A DNA stretch of 64,000 nt from Hypericibacter terrae (GTDB lineage Bacteria > Pseudomonadota > Alphaproteobacteria > Dongiales > Dongiaceae), in the NCBI RefSeq assembly GCF_008728855.1, contig NZ_CP042906.1, forward strand, positions 62,001 through 126,000, written 5' to 3'. Made by a program: the position numbers and the translations under genes. The first letter of the stretch is position 1; every line of letters begins with the position of its first letter. Shown here piece by piece: positions 27,017 to 36,085 of the stretch. The notes under the pieces were generated by a model. That model searched no databases. It was not told the DNA's origin and worked only from the letters and a program-made list of their open reading frames with translations.

Positions 27017-28168
27017 ATGGCCCAACCCTATTTCGCGGCGGAGGAATATGGGGCGAGGCTCGCGGCCCTGCGCGTCGGCATGGCCGCGCGCGGCATCGAG
27101 CTCGCGCTGCTGTCTGCGCCCGAGAACATCTTCTATCTGACGGGCCTCGATCACTGGGGCTACTTCGCGCCGCATATCCTGATGGTGCCGGCCGAAGGCG
27201 AGCTGGTCCTGGCCACGCGGGCCATGGAGAAGGTCACGGTCGCCAACCAGGTCGCGAATGCCCGCTTCGAAGGCCATGGCGACCAAGAGACGGTTGCCGA
27301 TGCCGTCGGCCGCGCCTTGCGCGACGTCCGGGAGAAGCCGTCGCGGATCGGGATCGAAGCCTGGTCCTCCGGTTTGCCGCAGGGCCTCGCCGCGGCCTTG
27401 CAGCGGCAGATGCCCCGCGCCGACTGGATCGATCTCACCGGTCTGGTCGACGGCCTGCGCATGGTCAAGAGCGAGGTCGAGCGGGCCTATATGCGAGAAG
27501 CGGCACGGATATCGGATGCCGGCGCGGCCGCCGCGATCGAGGCGATCGGCCCCGGCGCCAGCGAGCGGCATGTCGCGGCCGAGTGCGAACGGGCGATGAT
27601 CGAGGCGGGCGGCACGTTCCCGGGCTTCGGTCCCTTCATCCGCTCCATCGCGCGCCTGGGCGAAGAGCATACGAGCTGGAGCGACACCCGGCTCCGGCCC
27701 GGCGAATCCGTGTTCCTGGAGTTGACCGGCTGCGTTGCGCGATATCACGCGCCCCTGGGCCGCTTGATTCACATTGGGCGGGCGCCGCCCGACGCGCATG
27801 AGATGGCGGATCTGGCGCGGGCCGCGTTCGACGCGGTCCTGGACTCGCTTTGCGAAGGGGCGCTGTTTCGCGACGTCTATGCCGCCTGGCAAGGCGTCGT
27901 CGATCGCGCGGGCCTGTCGCATTACCGGCGCCATCATTGCGGCTACATGGTCGGGATCGGTTTTCCGCCGAGTTGGACCGGCGGCAACAAGGTCACGGGC
28001 CTGCGCGCCGACAGCGACATCCCCGTCAGGATCGGCATGAGCTTCCACGTCCTGTCCTGGCTCATGGGCACGGGCCGCGGCGATTACTTCATTTCCAACA
28101 CGGTGCTGCTCGGCGAGGAGGGGCCCGAGGTCCTGACCCGGACGCCGATGCAGGTCACCGCGCGATAG
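27017..28168 (+). CDS. M24 (creatinase/prolidase-fold) protein, first of a tandem pair
   Basis: 383 residues from ATG 27017 (frame opens with TTG 27002). N-terminal creatinase domain with NIFYLTGLDHWGY and C-terminal pita-bread domain. The strand that carries the metal Asp pair in aminopeptidases reads FLELTGCVARYHAPLGR, so the dinuclear metal ligands appear absent, as in creatinase and ectoine hydrolase. Probable C-N hydrolase for a small amine. It is 21 bases upstream of the second M24 gene. Confidence 0.8.
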   Translation: MAQPYFAAEEYGARLAALRVGMAARGIELALLSAPENIFYLTGLDHWGYFAPHILMVPAEGELVLATRAMEKVTVANQVANARFEGHGDQETVADAVGRALRDVREKPSRIGIEAWSSGLPQGLAAALQRQMPRADWIDLTGLVDGLRMVKSEVERAYMREAARISDAGAAAAIEAIGPGASERHVAAECERAMIEAGGTFPGFGPFIRSIARLGEEHTSWSDTRLRPGESVFLELTGCVARYHAPLGRLIHIGRAPPDAHEMADLARAAFDAVLDSLCEGALFRDVYAAWQGVVDRAGLSHYRRHHCGYMVGIGFPPSWTGGNKVTGLRADSDIPVRIGMSFHVLSWLMGTGRGDYFISNTVLLGEEGPEVLTRTPMQVTAR

Positions 28169-28189
28169 CGCGACAGGAGGAGCGACCCC

Positions 28190-29377
28190 ATGGAGTTCGG
28201 CAAGAACAACACCGCCTTCGGCGAAGGCGAGTTTGCGGCGCGGATCGCCAAGACCAAAACGCGGATGGAAGCGGCCGGGCTCGACGCGCTCATCGTCTGC
28301 GATCCCGCCAATTTGAATTATCTAACCGGCTATGACGGCTGGTCTTTCTATACGCCGCAGGCCGTGGTCGTGCTCCAGGAAATCGACAAGCCGTTTTGGT
28401 TTGGCCGGGGCCAGGACGTCAACGGCGCCAAGCTGACGACGATTCTCCCCGCCGATCACATCGTCGGCTATTCCGACGATCACGTGCAGTCGACCGCCAA
28501 ACATCCGATGCAAGCCCTGGCGCGATGGCTTCAGGAACGCGGGCAGGCGTCGAAGCGGATCGGGGTCGAGGCCGACTCCTATTATTTCACCGCCAGGTCG
28601 CTCGAGGTTCTCCGCCGCGAGCTGCCAAATGCCCGATTCGAGGACGCGGACCTGCTGGTGAACTGGATCCGCGCGGTCAAGTCGGATGCCGAGATCGCGT
28701 TGATGAAGCAGGCCGCGCGCATCACTGAGCTCACCATGCAGACAGCGATCGACACGATCGATGTCGGTGTCCGCCAGTGCGACGCCGCGGCGGCGATCCA
28801 GGCCGCCAACACGCGCGGCACGAAGGAATATGGCGGCGACTATCCCGCGATCGTTCCGCTGATGCCGACCGGCGTCGGCACCTCATGTCCGCATATGACC
28901 TGGCTCGACGAGCCATTCCTGGCGGCGACCGGAACCAGCATCGAGGTCGCAGGTGTTCGCCGACGCTATCATGTGCCGATGACCCGCACGCTCTATCTGG
29001 GCAAGCCGCCCGAGAAGATGCGCCATGCGGCCGAGGTCGTGCTCGAAGGGATTTCCGCGGCGCTGGAGGTGGCCAAGCCTGGCGCGCTTGCACGGGACGT
29101 CCACGCCGCTTGGACCCGCACGATCGAACGCCACGGGCTCTTCAAGGACTCCCGCTGCGGTTACTCGATCGGTCTCAATTATCCGCCGGACTGGGGCGAA
29201 CGGACCATCTCGTTTCGCGCCATCGACGAAACCGTGCTCGAACCCAATGTGACGATGCATTTCATGCCTGGGATTTGGCTCGACGATTGGGGCATCGCCA
29301 TTTCGGAGGCGATCCGGATCACGGCGACGGGCGTCGAGACTTTCTGCAATTTCCCCCGCCGGTTATTCGTGAAGTAG
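28190..29377 (+). CDS. doeA: M24 creatinase-like hydrolase, DoeA (ectoine hydrolase)-like
   Basis: 395 residues, strong SD (AGGAGGAG). Matches DoeA-type sequence: NLNYLTGYDGWSFY near the N-terminus, RRYHVPMTRTLYLGKPP replacing the metal-binding strand, and GYSIGLNYPPDWGERT near the C-terminus. DoeA opens the ectoine ring to N-acetyl-diaminobutyrate. The partner genes doeB, doeC and doeD are not in this window, so ectoine as the substrate is likely but not proven. Confidence 0.75.
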   Translation: MEFGKNNTAFGEGEFAARIAKTKTRMEAAGLDALIVCDPANLNYLTGYDGWSFYTPQAVVVLQEIDKPFWFGRGQDVNGAKLTTILPADHIVGYSDDHVQSTAKHPMQALARWLQERGQASKRIGVEADSYYFTARSLEVLRRELPNARFEDADLLVNWIRAVKSDAEIALMKQAARITELTMQTAIDTIDVGVRQCDAAAAIQAANTRGTKEYGGDYPAIVPLMPTGVGTSCPHMTWLDEPFLAATGTSIEVAGVRRRYHVPMTRTLYLGKPPEKMRHAAEVVLEGISAALEVAKPGALARDVHAAWTRTIERHGLFKDSRCGYSIGLNYPPDWGERTISFRAIDETVLEPNVTMHFMPGIWLDDWGIAISEAIRITATGVETFCNFPRRLFVK

Positions 29378-29395
29378 CGACCGGCTTCTTTCGCT

Positions 29396-30949
29396 TCACG
29401 ACACCGGCGGCGCGCCGCCTTCCGAGCGCCGGCGTGCGACGAAGCTCTCCAGCGCTTCGGTGACCGCGGGATCCTTCGCCGGGGCCACGAACTCCTTCAG
29501 CACCTTCTTCCACAGGCCGTTCGCGCGCTCGGTCGCGGTCTTGGCGCCGTCCTCGGTCCAGGCGCCGAAATTGCGCCAGTCCGATACCAGCGGCGTGTAG
29601 AAGGCCTTCTCGTAGCGTGCCATCGTATGGGCGGTGCCGAAGAAATGACCGCCGGGTCCGGCTTCCACGATCGCCTCGACGCCGATCTCGTCTTCGCTGA
29701 AGGGCACCGGCCGGAACAGCTCGGCGAACATCTGCAGCATCTCGACATCCAGGATGAATTTCTCATAGGAGGCCGCGAGCCCGCCCTCGAGCCAGCCGGC
29801 GCCATGGATCAGGATGTTGCAGCCGCCCATGATGGCGCCCCAGAGCGACATCTCGGATTCATAGGCCGCCTGCGCGTCGGCGATGTTCGAGGCGTTCACG
29901 TTGGAGGAGCGCCAGGGCAGGTTGATATGCCGCGCGAGCTGCCCGGCGCCGAAGGCCGCCTTCACATATTCGGGCGTGCCGAAGGCGGGCGCCCCCGACT
30001 TCATGTCGACATTGGAGGTGAAGCCGCCATAGGAGACGGGCGCGCCGGCCCGCACGATCTGGGCGAGCGTGATGCCGGCGAGCGCCTCGGCATGGGCCTG
30101 GGTCAGGGCGCCCGGCAGGGTGATCGGCGCCATGGCGCCGGCGAGCGTGAAGGGGGTGATGATCGAGAGCTGGCCCGCGGCCGCGAAATCGATGATCCCC
30201 TGCGACATCGGGATGTCGAGCTGCAGGGGCGAGTTGGTGTTGATGACAGTGTAACTGTGAGGCTGCGCTTTGAACTGGGATTCGCTCAAGCCGGCGTTGA
30301 TCCGCACCATCTCGAAACAGTCGCGCACCTGCGGGCCGCCGCGGCCATAGATGAAGGGCGCTTTGTCGCCCAGCGTCAGCATGGCCAGCATTGTCTCCAG
30401 ATGCCGGAACTCAGGCGGGATGTCCTGCGGCTCGATGCAGGCGCCGAGGAAATGGATCACGTCATACTGCTGCGACAGCTTGGCGAAGTTACGGAAATCC
30501 TCGAGCGTGCCGCTGCGCTTGCCGCGCTCGATGTCGGTGACATGCGGCGGCCCGCCGACGGGGATGACGCTGAGATGCTTCTGGGCGATATGCTGGCTGC
30601 GATGGGGCGCGGGTGCCACCAGATCGAAGGCGGGCGGCGCCGTGCGCAGCGCCTGCTCCACCAGCCCGCGATCGATCCGCACCATGCGGCTCGCCTCGTC
30701 GACCGAGGCGCCGGCGGCCTTGTATCGCTGCCGCGCCTCGGGCAGCAGCACGCGCACGCCGATCTCCTCGAGGATCCGCAGGGCCGCCCGATGCATCGTC
30801 TCGACCTGGTCGTCGGAGAAGATCCGCATCGGCTCGAACGGAATGACGAGCCGGCGATAGGGCTCGCTGCGGGCCGCCTGGTTCGCGACATTGTCGCTCG
30901 CCGTGCGGCGACGGATGCGCCGGTCGGCGCGCGGATCGCCGGTGCTCAT
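29396..30949 (-). CDS. trimethylamine methyltransferase (MttB) family protein, non-pyrrolysine type
   Basis: 517 residues from ATG 30949. Full-length MttB-fold protein with GGPPHVTD, GRGGPQVRDCFEM and IHGAGWLEGGLAASYEKF. The frame is read without an internal amber codon, so it is a pyrrolysine-free homologue. Such homologues demethylate glycine betaine, proline betaine or carnitine and need a corrinoid protein; none is seen nearby. It is convergent with the DoeA-like gene (stop codons 19 bases apart) and has a TGTACA site 50 bases upstream of its start. Confidence 0.85.
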   Translation of the reverse strand: MSTGDPRADRRIRRRTASDNVANQAARSEPYRRLVIPFEPMRIFSDDQVETMHRAALRILEEIGVRVLLPEARQRYKAAGASVDEASRMVRIDRGLVEQALRTAPPAFDLVAPAPHRSQHIAQKHLSVIPVGGPPHVTDIERGKRSGTLEDFRNFAKLSQQYDVIHFLGACIEPQDIPPEFRHLETMLAMLTLGDKAPFIYGRGGPQVRDCFEMVRINAGLSESQFKAQPHSYTVINTNSPLQLDIPMSQGIIDFAAAGQLSIITPFTLAGAMAPITLPGALTQAHAEALAGITLAQIVRAGAPVSYGGFTSNVDMKSGAPAFGTPEYVKAAFGAGQLARHINLPWRSSNVNASNIADAQAAYESEMSLWGAIMGGCNILIHGAGWLEGGLAASYEKFILDVEMLQMFAELFRPVPFSEDEIGVEAIVEAGPGGHFFGTAHTMARYEKAFYTPLVSDWRNFGAWTEDGAKTATERANGLWKKVLKEFVAPAKDPAVTEALESFVARRRSEGGAPPVS

Positions 30950-30998
30950 GGGATCGGTTCCCCGCTGGGTTGGATCGGATTCAATCTCTGGACATGAC

Positions 30999-31004
30999 TG
31001 TACA
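30999..31004. promoter_or_regulatory. TGTACA core upstream of the MttB-like gene
   Basis: GACTGTACATAAC sits about 50 bases before the MttB-like start and repeats the core found twice in the ehuB/M24 promoter region. Confidence 0.35.
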
Positions 31005-31051
31005 TAACCGGCTGGCAAGACGCAAAAGCAGGGTCGTGGCCAGAAGGCAGC

Positions 31052-31080
31052 GGGGCCGCGCCCTTGCCGGACGCGGCCCC
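31052..31080 (-). terminator. GC-rich hairpin after the MAPEG gene
   Basis: GGGGCCGCG and CGCGGCCCC separated by 11 bases, 28 bases past the MAPEG stop. No T-run. Confidence 0.5.
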
Positions 31081-31108
31081 TGTCTTCACGGGAACAAGCC
31101 CGCTCCCG

Positions 31109-31495
31109 TCAGATGATCTGCAGGAAGATCAGGATCAGGCCCACCACCGACACGGCCCAGGCGGCGGTCCGCAGCCAGGGGATGCCGACGACATAGATGA
31201 TGGCGTAGGCAAGGCGCGCCCACAGGAAGAGCTGGGCGCCCAGCACGGTCATGCTGGTGCTGATGCCGGCCGCGTGCGCCACCAGGACCAGCCCGGCGAA
31301 CAGCAGCAGATTCTCGATCATGTTCAGGTGGGCGCGCCGCGCCCGGCCGGCCCAGCCGGTCGGCGCCGCGATCCCTTCGCGGTTGCCGGCGAGGGCCGGG
31401 ACACCCACCTGCAAGGTGTGGCCGGCGACCGCGACCAGCATCTGGATGAAGGCCAGGGCGATCGCGCAGACCAGCAGCGTCAGTTCTGTCGTCAT
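31109..31495 (-). CDS. MAPEG-family membrane protein
   Basis: 128 residues with four helices. The family pattern is seen in GRARRAHLNMIENLLLFA (residues about 49-66), the conserved Arg/Glu/Asn loop after helix one. MAPEG proteins include membrane glutathione transferases, but bacterial members are mostly uncharacterised. Stands alone. Confidence 0.8.
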   Translation of the reverse strand: MTTELTLLVCAIALAFIQMLVAVAGHTLQVGVPALAGNREGIAAPTGWAGRARRAHLNMIENLLLFAGLVLVAHAAGISTSMTVLGAQLFLWARLAYAIIYVVGIPWLRTAAWAVSVVGLILIFLQII

Positions 31496-31636
31496 GATGC
31501 TTCCCCTCCGCTTGGAGCCGGCTTCGTCAGGTCGAGTCGGCCCTGACCCATCTTAATGCCAATCCTGGTCATTTGGATGCAGGACGGTCGGGGGCATAAT
31601 CTCGACCGGCGCCCATCGGGGGCGGGGGATGGAACC

Positions 31637-32329
31637 ATGGCCAAGGGACGCGTCATCGCCTTCATCGTCAGGGAAATCAAGGAAATCATTCCGCCGACCC
31701 TGTTCTTCATGATTGGGTTCAACGTGATCGTCCTGACCACGCAGCTCATCGTGAACGACTACCTGCCCGACTTCTTCACCGGCCTCGCCAACTTCATCCT
31801 CGCCACCACGGCGGCGCTCGTCGTCGGCAAGGCGGTGCTGGTGGCGAACGCGCTGCCCTTGCTACGGCGCTACGATACCGCCCCCTTGATCGAGCCGATC
31901 CTCTACAAGACGGTGGTCTATTGCCTGCTGGTGCTGGTGGCCCGCGTGCTCGAGCGCCTCATCGAGTATTTCGTCCATGGCGGCACCTTCGCCGGCATCC
32001 CGGATTATTTCTCGGCGCATTTCACCTGGGACCGCTTCCTGGCGATCCAGATCTGGATCTTCGTGCTGTTCCTGATCTACACGACGTTCAACGAACTCAA
32101 TGAGCTGTTCGGCGAGGGCGAGCTCTACAAGATCCTGTTCAAGCGGCGCTCGTCGGAGATCAAGCTCGGCCGCCGCCAGCGGATGCGCTCCCTGGTCCGG
32201 CTGAACGAGCTGACCATCGCTCACGCTGTGGACGAACTGCGCGATCCCGGCAGCCAGGCGCATGCCGATATGGTCGAGCTGCTTCAGGATCTCGCGAAGA
32301 AGAACCGGGGCTCGCCGCAGCGGGCGTGA
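31637..32329 (+). CDS. conserved-looking membrane protein of unknown function
   Basis: 230 residues from ATG 31637. Four hydrophobic segments (about 18-40, 50-75, 95-115, 140-160) and a charged C-terminal tail with KILFKRRSSEIKLGRRQRMR that should be cytoplasmic. No family recognised with confidence. No operon partner. Confidence 0.6.
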   Translation: MAKGRVIAFIVREIKEIIPPTLFFMIGFNVIVLTTQLIVNDYLPDFFTGLANFILATTAALVVGKAVLVANALPLLRRYDTAPLIEPILYKTVVYCLLVLVARVLERLIEYFVHGGTFAGIPDYFSAHFTWDRFLAIQIWIFVLFLIYTTFNELNELFGEGELYKILFKRRSSEIKLGRRQRMRSLVRLNELTIAHAVDELRDPGSQAHADMVELLQDLAKKNRGSPQRA

Positions 32330-32366
32330 ACCCCGCCGATCGGGAGGGGCTGCCGTCCGGCCGAGA

Positions 32367-32673
32367 TCAGCGGCGAGACGGTTTCGCGTGATAAGTGAGG
32401 GCCAGCCCGATGCAATGCCTCAGCGCCGCTTTGGGCAGTTTGTCGTCGCGCTCGAACAGGAGCGCGCGATTGCCCTCGAAGGCGAACGTGTCCGGATAGA
32501 GCTCGCGGAAGCTGTCGATCAGCGTGGTCTGGCAATGGAAATAGGCGGCCCAGCTGCGTATCGGCCACATCGAGGATCAGGCTCCGCAGCGCCAGCAAGG
32601 CGGGCCGCAAGGCCGGCGGATAGGCCGCGAAGACCTTCGCCACGGCGGGATCGCTGAAGGGGCGATGTTTCAT
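32367..32673 (-). pseudogene. DUF1801-family protein, internally deleted and frameshifted
   Basis: The N-terminal part from ATG 32673 (DPAVAKVFAAYPPALRPALLALR) and the C-terminal part in another frame (YFHCQTTLIDSFRELYPDTF and LRHCIGLALTYH) are both good DUF1801 sequence. They are joined directly at about 32565 and the 30-40 residues normally between them, including the Trp-Gly-Gln-Pro region, are missing. The reading frame changes at the join, so no intact protein can be made. Confidence 0.75.
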
Positions 32674-32798
32674 GGCCGGCAGATCAGCAGAATCGGTCGG
32701 ATGCCGCAATCGCGGGGGCGGTCGAAATTTAGCGTCATGCGCAGAGACCGGAATAGCGATAGCCTCGACGGCTTCCCACGCCGTGGAGGACAGATCCC

Positions 32799-33290
32799 AT
32801 GACTGACAAGCCGACCTCGATCGACGCCGACGGCGTCTTCGCTCCCTTCTCTGCCGAGCGGGCGCCGTGGCAGGAAGAGTTCAACCATGGCCGCTATGGC
32901 AGCCGGTGGCAGCAACTGGGCGACTTCGGCGGCGGCTCGCATCTGGGCGTGCTGCGCGAGGAACTGCTCCCGGGCTGGCAATCCAACCTGCTGCATTATC
33001 ATCTGCTCGAGGAGGAGCATGTCTTCATCCTGGAGGGTATGCTCACTCTACGCCTCGGCGACAAGTCCTATGTAATGAAGCCGGGCGATCATGTCTGCTT
33101 CCCCGCGGGCCAGGCGGTCGGCCATTGCCTGGTCAACCATACCGACAAGCCCTGCCGCTATCTCCTGATCGGCGAGCGCAACCCGCACGATGTCTGTGTC
33201 TATCCGGAGACGGGCCGCGTCGGCGTGAAGCTGATGGGCGAGGGTTATCGCCGCGCGGCGCGGATGGCCTATTGGGAGGACGCCCCTTGA
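32799..33290 (+). CDS. cupin-domain protein
   Basis: 163 residues. Cupin motifs: LLHYHLLEEEHVFILEG and KPGDHVCFPAG followed by GHCLVNHT. The sequence type (W..EF..G.YGSRW..LG) is common in alphaproteobacteria and often annotated as sugar or quercetin-like binding. Substrate unknown. Starts 30 bases after a short leader with GGACAG. Confidence 0.8.
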   Translation: MTDKPTSIDADGVFAPFSAERAPWQEEFNHGRYGSRWQQLGDFGGGSHLGVLREELLPGWQSNLLHYHLLEEEHVFILEGMLTLRLGDKSYVMKPGDHVCFPAGQAVGHCLVNHTDKPCRYLLIGERNPHDVCVYPETGRVGVKLMGEGYRRAARMAYWEDAP

Positions 33291-33452
33291 CCTGCGCCCG
33301 CGGGCGCTCCTCCCGATCCGCGGCCGGTTTGATTCAGATCAATGCGGGGCGGTGGCCGGTCCCTAATCTGCGAGCATCGTTTTCTGTCGGCAATGCGACC
33401 GGTCCCGCTTGCGTTTCCGCGGCGCCGGTCCGTAGGCAGGCTGTCAAACGCG

Positions 33453-34001
33453 ATGACGCAGATCCTCGATCAGATCGGGCGCGACCACCGCAACATGCGT
33501 CTCCTCCTCGACATCGTCGAAGAGGAGATGAATGCCTACCATGAAGGGCGCACCCCCGACTTCGACCTGCTGCGGTCGATTGCGGAATACACGCTGCATT
33601 ATCCCGACCTGTTCCATCATCCGAAAGAGGATCTGATCTTCGAGCGGCTGGTCATGCGCGACCCGTCGGCGAAGGCGGCCATCGGCGACCTGATCGGGGA
33701 ACATGAGCGGCTCGGCGAACTGACCCGGCGGTTCGCCGCGGCGATCGGCAATGCCGCCCGGGATGTCGAGATGCCGCGCGCCTGGCTCGAGGCGCTGGCG
33801 ACGGAGTATCTCTCGGTGAACCGTCAGCATATGCAGGCCGAGGAGAAGCATTTCTTCCCTCGCGCCCTCGCCGCGCTCACGGATCAAGACTGGGCCGAGA
33901 TCGACGAACGGGCCGTTCATGTCAGCGACCCGATTTTCGGCCCGCGGGTCGAGCACAGCTATCTCGCCATCCATGAGCGGATCCGGATCTTCCGCCTGTG
34001 A
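33453..34001 (+). CDS. hemerythrin-like (HHE) domain protein
   Basis: 182 residues from ATG 33453. The four-helix HHE pattern is seen as DHRNMRLLLD, HYPDLFHHPKEDLIFERL, GEHERLG and QHMQAEEKHFFPRA, giving the His/Glu set for a di-iron site. Likely binds O2, NO or iron. No partner gene. Confidence 0.85.
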   Translation: MTQILDQIGRDHRNMRLLLDIVEEEMNAYHEGRTPDFDLLRSIAEYTLHYPDLFHHPKEDLIFERLVMRDPSAKAAIGDLIGEHERLGELTRRFAAAIGNAARDVEMPRAWLEALATEYLSVNRQHMQAEEKHFFPRALAALTDQDWAEIDERAVHVSDPIFGPRVEHSYLAIHERIRIFRL

Positions 34002-34022
34002 GGCCCGGCCTCGAGGCCGGAA

Positions 34023-34772
34023 TCAACCGCGCGTGCTGACCGCCGATCGGGGCAAGCGATCGGGCGCTGCGGGAAACCAGGCCGTCTGCCGCCGCGCCAT
34101 GGCGGGATGGATCAGGTGAATGGAGGAACGGCACAGGCTGCAATGGAGGAGCGCCGTCGGCGGATCCTCCAGCGAACGGTCATAGGCGGCCGGTTCCGCA
34201 TAGCGGACCGAGGGCGGCAACGCGAAACGGCGCGACAGCCCGGCGTCATCGACACAGCATTGTGCCTCCACATCCGGGCCCGCCCAGCGCCGCAGGTAGA
34301 GCCCGTGATCGCGCAGCGCGCGCTCGATCGGTTGCAGATGCGGGCAGGTCGCGGTTTGGCGGCGATCCAGATCATAGGCGATCTGTTCATCCGACCAGGA
34401 TTGACCGGCCTCGATCAGTTTCACATAGCGGAATTTGATCGGATCGGCGGCAAGGGCCGCCAGGCGCTCTCGTCTTGCAGCCTCATTGGCCAGGCGCTGG
34501 CGACGCAAGCGCGGCCGATGGAAATCGAATCCGTCGGGAAGAATCCCCCAGTCCGACGCGCGGGGCTTTCCAGGGCGCCAGCGCTTGGCGGCGACGACGA
34601 TGACGGCCGCCAGCACCGCGACCGCCACGGGGAGGCTGTTGGCGATCGCCGAGGGGGCTGGCTGGCCGGAGAGGTAGTACCCGGCCCCGATCACGATGAC
34701 GAAGCCGGCGCCCACGCCGGCCATGGCCAGGAGAACGCCGCCCGGAAAGCGCGAGGGCGGAGCGGCGCTCAT
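34023..34772 (-). CDS. membrane-anchored protein of unknown function
   Basis: 249 residues. Two N-terminal hydrophobic segments (about 12-32 and 42-62), then a soluble part with basic helix RRQRLANEAARRERL and several Cys/His residues (CPHL, QCCVDD, LHCSLCRSSIHLIH) that might bind metal. Its start overlaps the stop of the next upstream gene by four bases (ATGA), so both are co-translated. No family recognised. Confidence 0.6.
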   Translation of the reverse strand: MSAAPPSRFPGGVLLAMAGVGAGFVIVIGAGYYLSGQPAPSAIANSLPVAVAVLAAVIVVAAKRWRPGKPRASDWGILPDGFDFHRPRLRRQRLANEAARRERLAALAADPIKFRYVKLIEAGQSWSDEQIAYDLDRRQTATCPHLQPIERALRDHGLYLRRWAGPDVEAQCCVDDAGLSRRFALPPSVRYAEPAAYDRSLEDPPTALLHCSLCRSSIHLIHPAMARRQTAWFPAAPDRLPRSAVSTRG

Positions 34773-35143
34773 GACGCTGCGCGCAGGGTCGGCTCCGCCG
34801 ATCCGGCAAAGGCGGTCTTAACCTCGCGGTCGAGCAGCACCCAGAGCCCGAAGCCGCCCAGCACCGTGCCGATCGGAAAATTGAGCACCTCGAGGCCCGA
34901 GAGGATGATGATCAGGATGCGCGCCCAGGGCTGCAATCGCAGCAGGCCGATGCCGCCGATCAGGCCCGGCAGGAACAGGAAGACGGCGACGATCGAGAAG
35001 AGCGGCCCGACATAGAGCAGCGCTGCGGTGCTGTCGTCGTCGGGCGAAAACCACAGGCCGCCGCAAAGCGCCAGGCCCGCGATCAGGCCGATCCCGCCGA
35101 GCAGGGTATGGAGCCAGCCGAGAATCTTGATCTTGATGTTCAT
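34769..35143 (-). CDS. small four-helix membrane protein of unknown function
   Basis: 124 residues: MNIKIKILGWLHTLLGGIG and three further hydrophobic helices, ending in a short charged tail. Architecture is like small DUF4064-type proteins but I do not make that assignment. Co-transcribed with the gene it overlaps downstream. Confidence 0.65.
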   Translation of the reverse strand: MNIKIKILGWLHTLLGGIGLIAGLALCGGLWFSPDDDSTAALLYVGPLFSIVAVFLFLPGLIGGIGLLRLQPWARILIIILSGLEVLNFPIGTVLGGFGLWVLLDREVKTAFAGSAEPTLRAAS

Positions 35144-35218
35144 GGGGCCGATGCGCCTGCCGTGGCGGGTTGATTCCCGCTTAGGGGCTGCAGTCTATCA
35201 CAAGCCGGCGAAACCGGC

Positions 35219-35896
35219 TCAGCCCCGGGCGTCGTTGGCCTGGACCATCTTCATGGCGAGGTCGCGGCCCAGGACCTGATGCACCACGCTGGCGATCGCG
35301 CTGTCGGATCGAAAGGCCTTCTTGAGCGCGGATCGGGGAAAGGCCAGGACCTGCGCCTTGTCCTTGATGGTGACGGAGGCACTGGCGGGCTTGCCGGTGA
35401 GGAATGCGACTTCGCCGACGAAAGCGCCGCGCTCCAATTGAGCGACCGTCCTGCCGCGGACATTGACGGCCGCCTGGCCCGAGCCGAGAAGATAAAGCTC
35501 GTCCACGGGCTTGTCTTCGCAGGTCAGTAAAGTACCCGGCTTCAATGTCCGCCATTCCGAGGCCCTGAGCAGCTTGGCGATCTGGAAATTGTCGAGCCCG
35601 GCCAGAACCTCGAGCAGGAGCGCCTTCTCGTCGAGAGGCATCTGCAAGCTGCGTTTCTCCCACAACAGCCGCGCGATCTGAACGACGTTGATCAGAATGA
35701 AGACGAGGTTCCAGACGATGCCGGTATAGAGATTGGAACCGATCAGCCCGAAATAGACGGTCTCGAGAACGAATCCGACCACCGCGAGGAGGCGCAGCCA
35801 CAGCATCCCTCGCACATAGTAGGAAAAGGCGATCGCGATATAGGAGAGATTCGCCGGAATGTCGGCGAGGCTGAATTGCGGGACTGCCCAGTCCAT
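35219..35896 (-). CDS. Popeye-like membrane protein with cyclic-nucleotide-binding domain
   Basis: 225 residues. Three short hydrophobic segments at about 17-75 with LLWEKRSLQMP at their end, then a cNMP-binding barrel (about 95-215) including GSGQAAVNVRGRTVAQLERGAFVGEVAFL (residues about 137-165). The canonical phosphate-binding cassette Arg is not obvious: after GEVAFLTG comes KPASASVT. This layout matches bacterial homologues of Popeye (POPDC) proteins. Ligand and effector are unknown. Confidence 0.75.
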   Translation of the reverse strand: MDWAVPQFSLADIPANLSYIAIAFSYYVRGMLWLRLLAVVGFVLETVYFGLIGSNLYTGIVWNLVFILINVVQIARLLWEKRSLQMPLDEKALLLEVLAGLDNFQIAKLLRASEWRTLKPGTLLTCEDKPVDELYLLGSGQAAVNVRGRTVAQLERGAFVGEVAFLTGKPASASVTIKDKAQVLAFPRSALKKAFRSDSAIASVVHQVLGRDLAMKMVQANDARG

Positions 35897-36085
35897 TTCC
35901 TATCACCTCGCTCCTATGCGGCCCCATGCGAACATAGTCGCTCTCGCCGGAAACCCTGCCGCCGGCCCAGAGGGCCGGTATAGAATGCCCTTCCGCAAAT
36001 CGGTCGGCATCGCTCACGCCTCGATCAGGGTGGCGTGGGCTTCATCTTTGCAAGGGCGGCCGGGTGCTGCCGCCGCGCCACGCGT

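Noticed and set aside
29396-30949. Pyrrolysine-containing MttB
   Set aside because: The frame has no internal amber codon, so it is a non-Pyl homologue.
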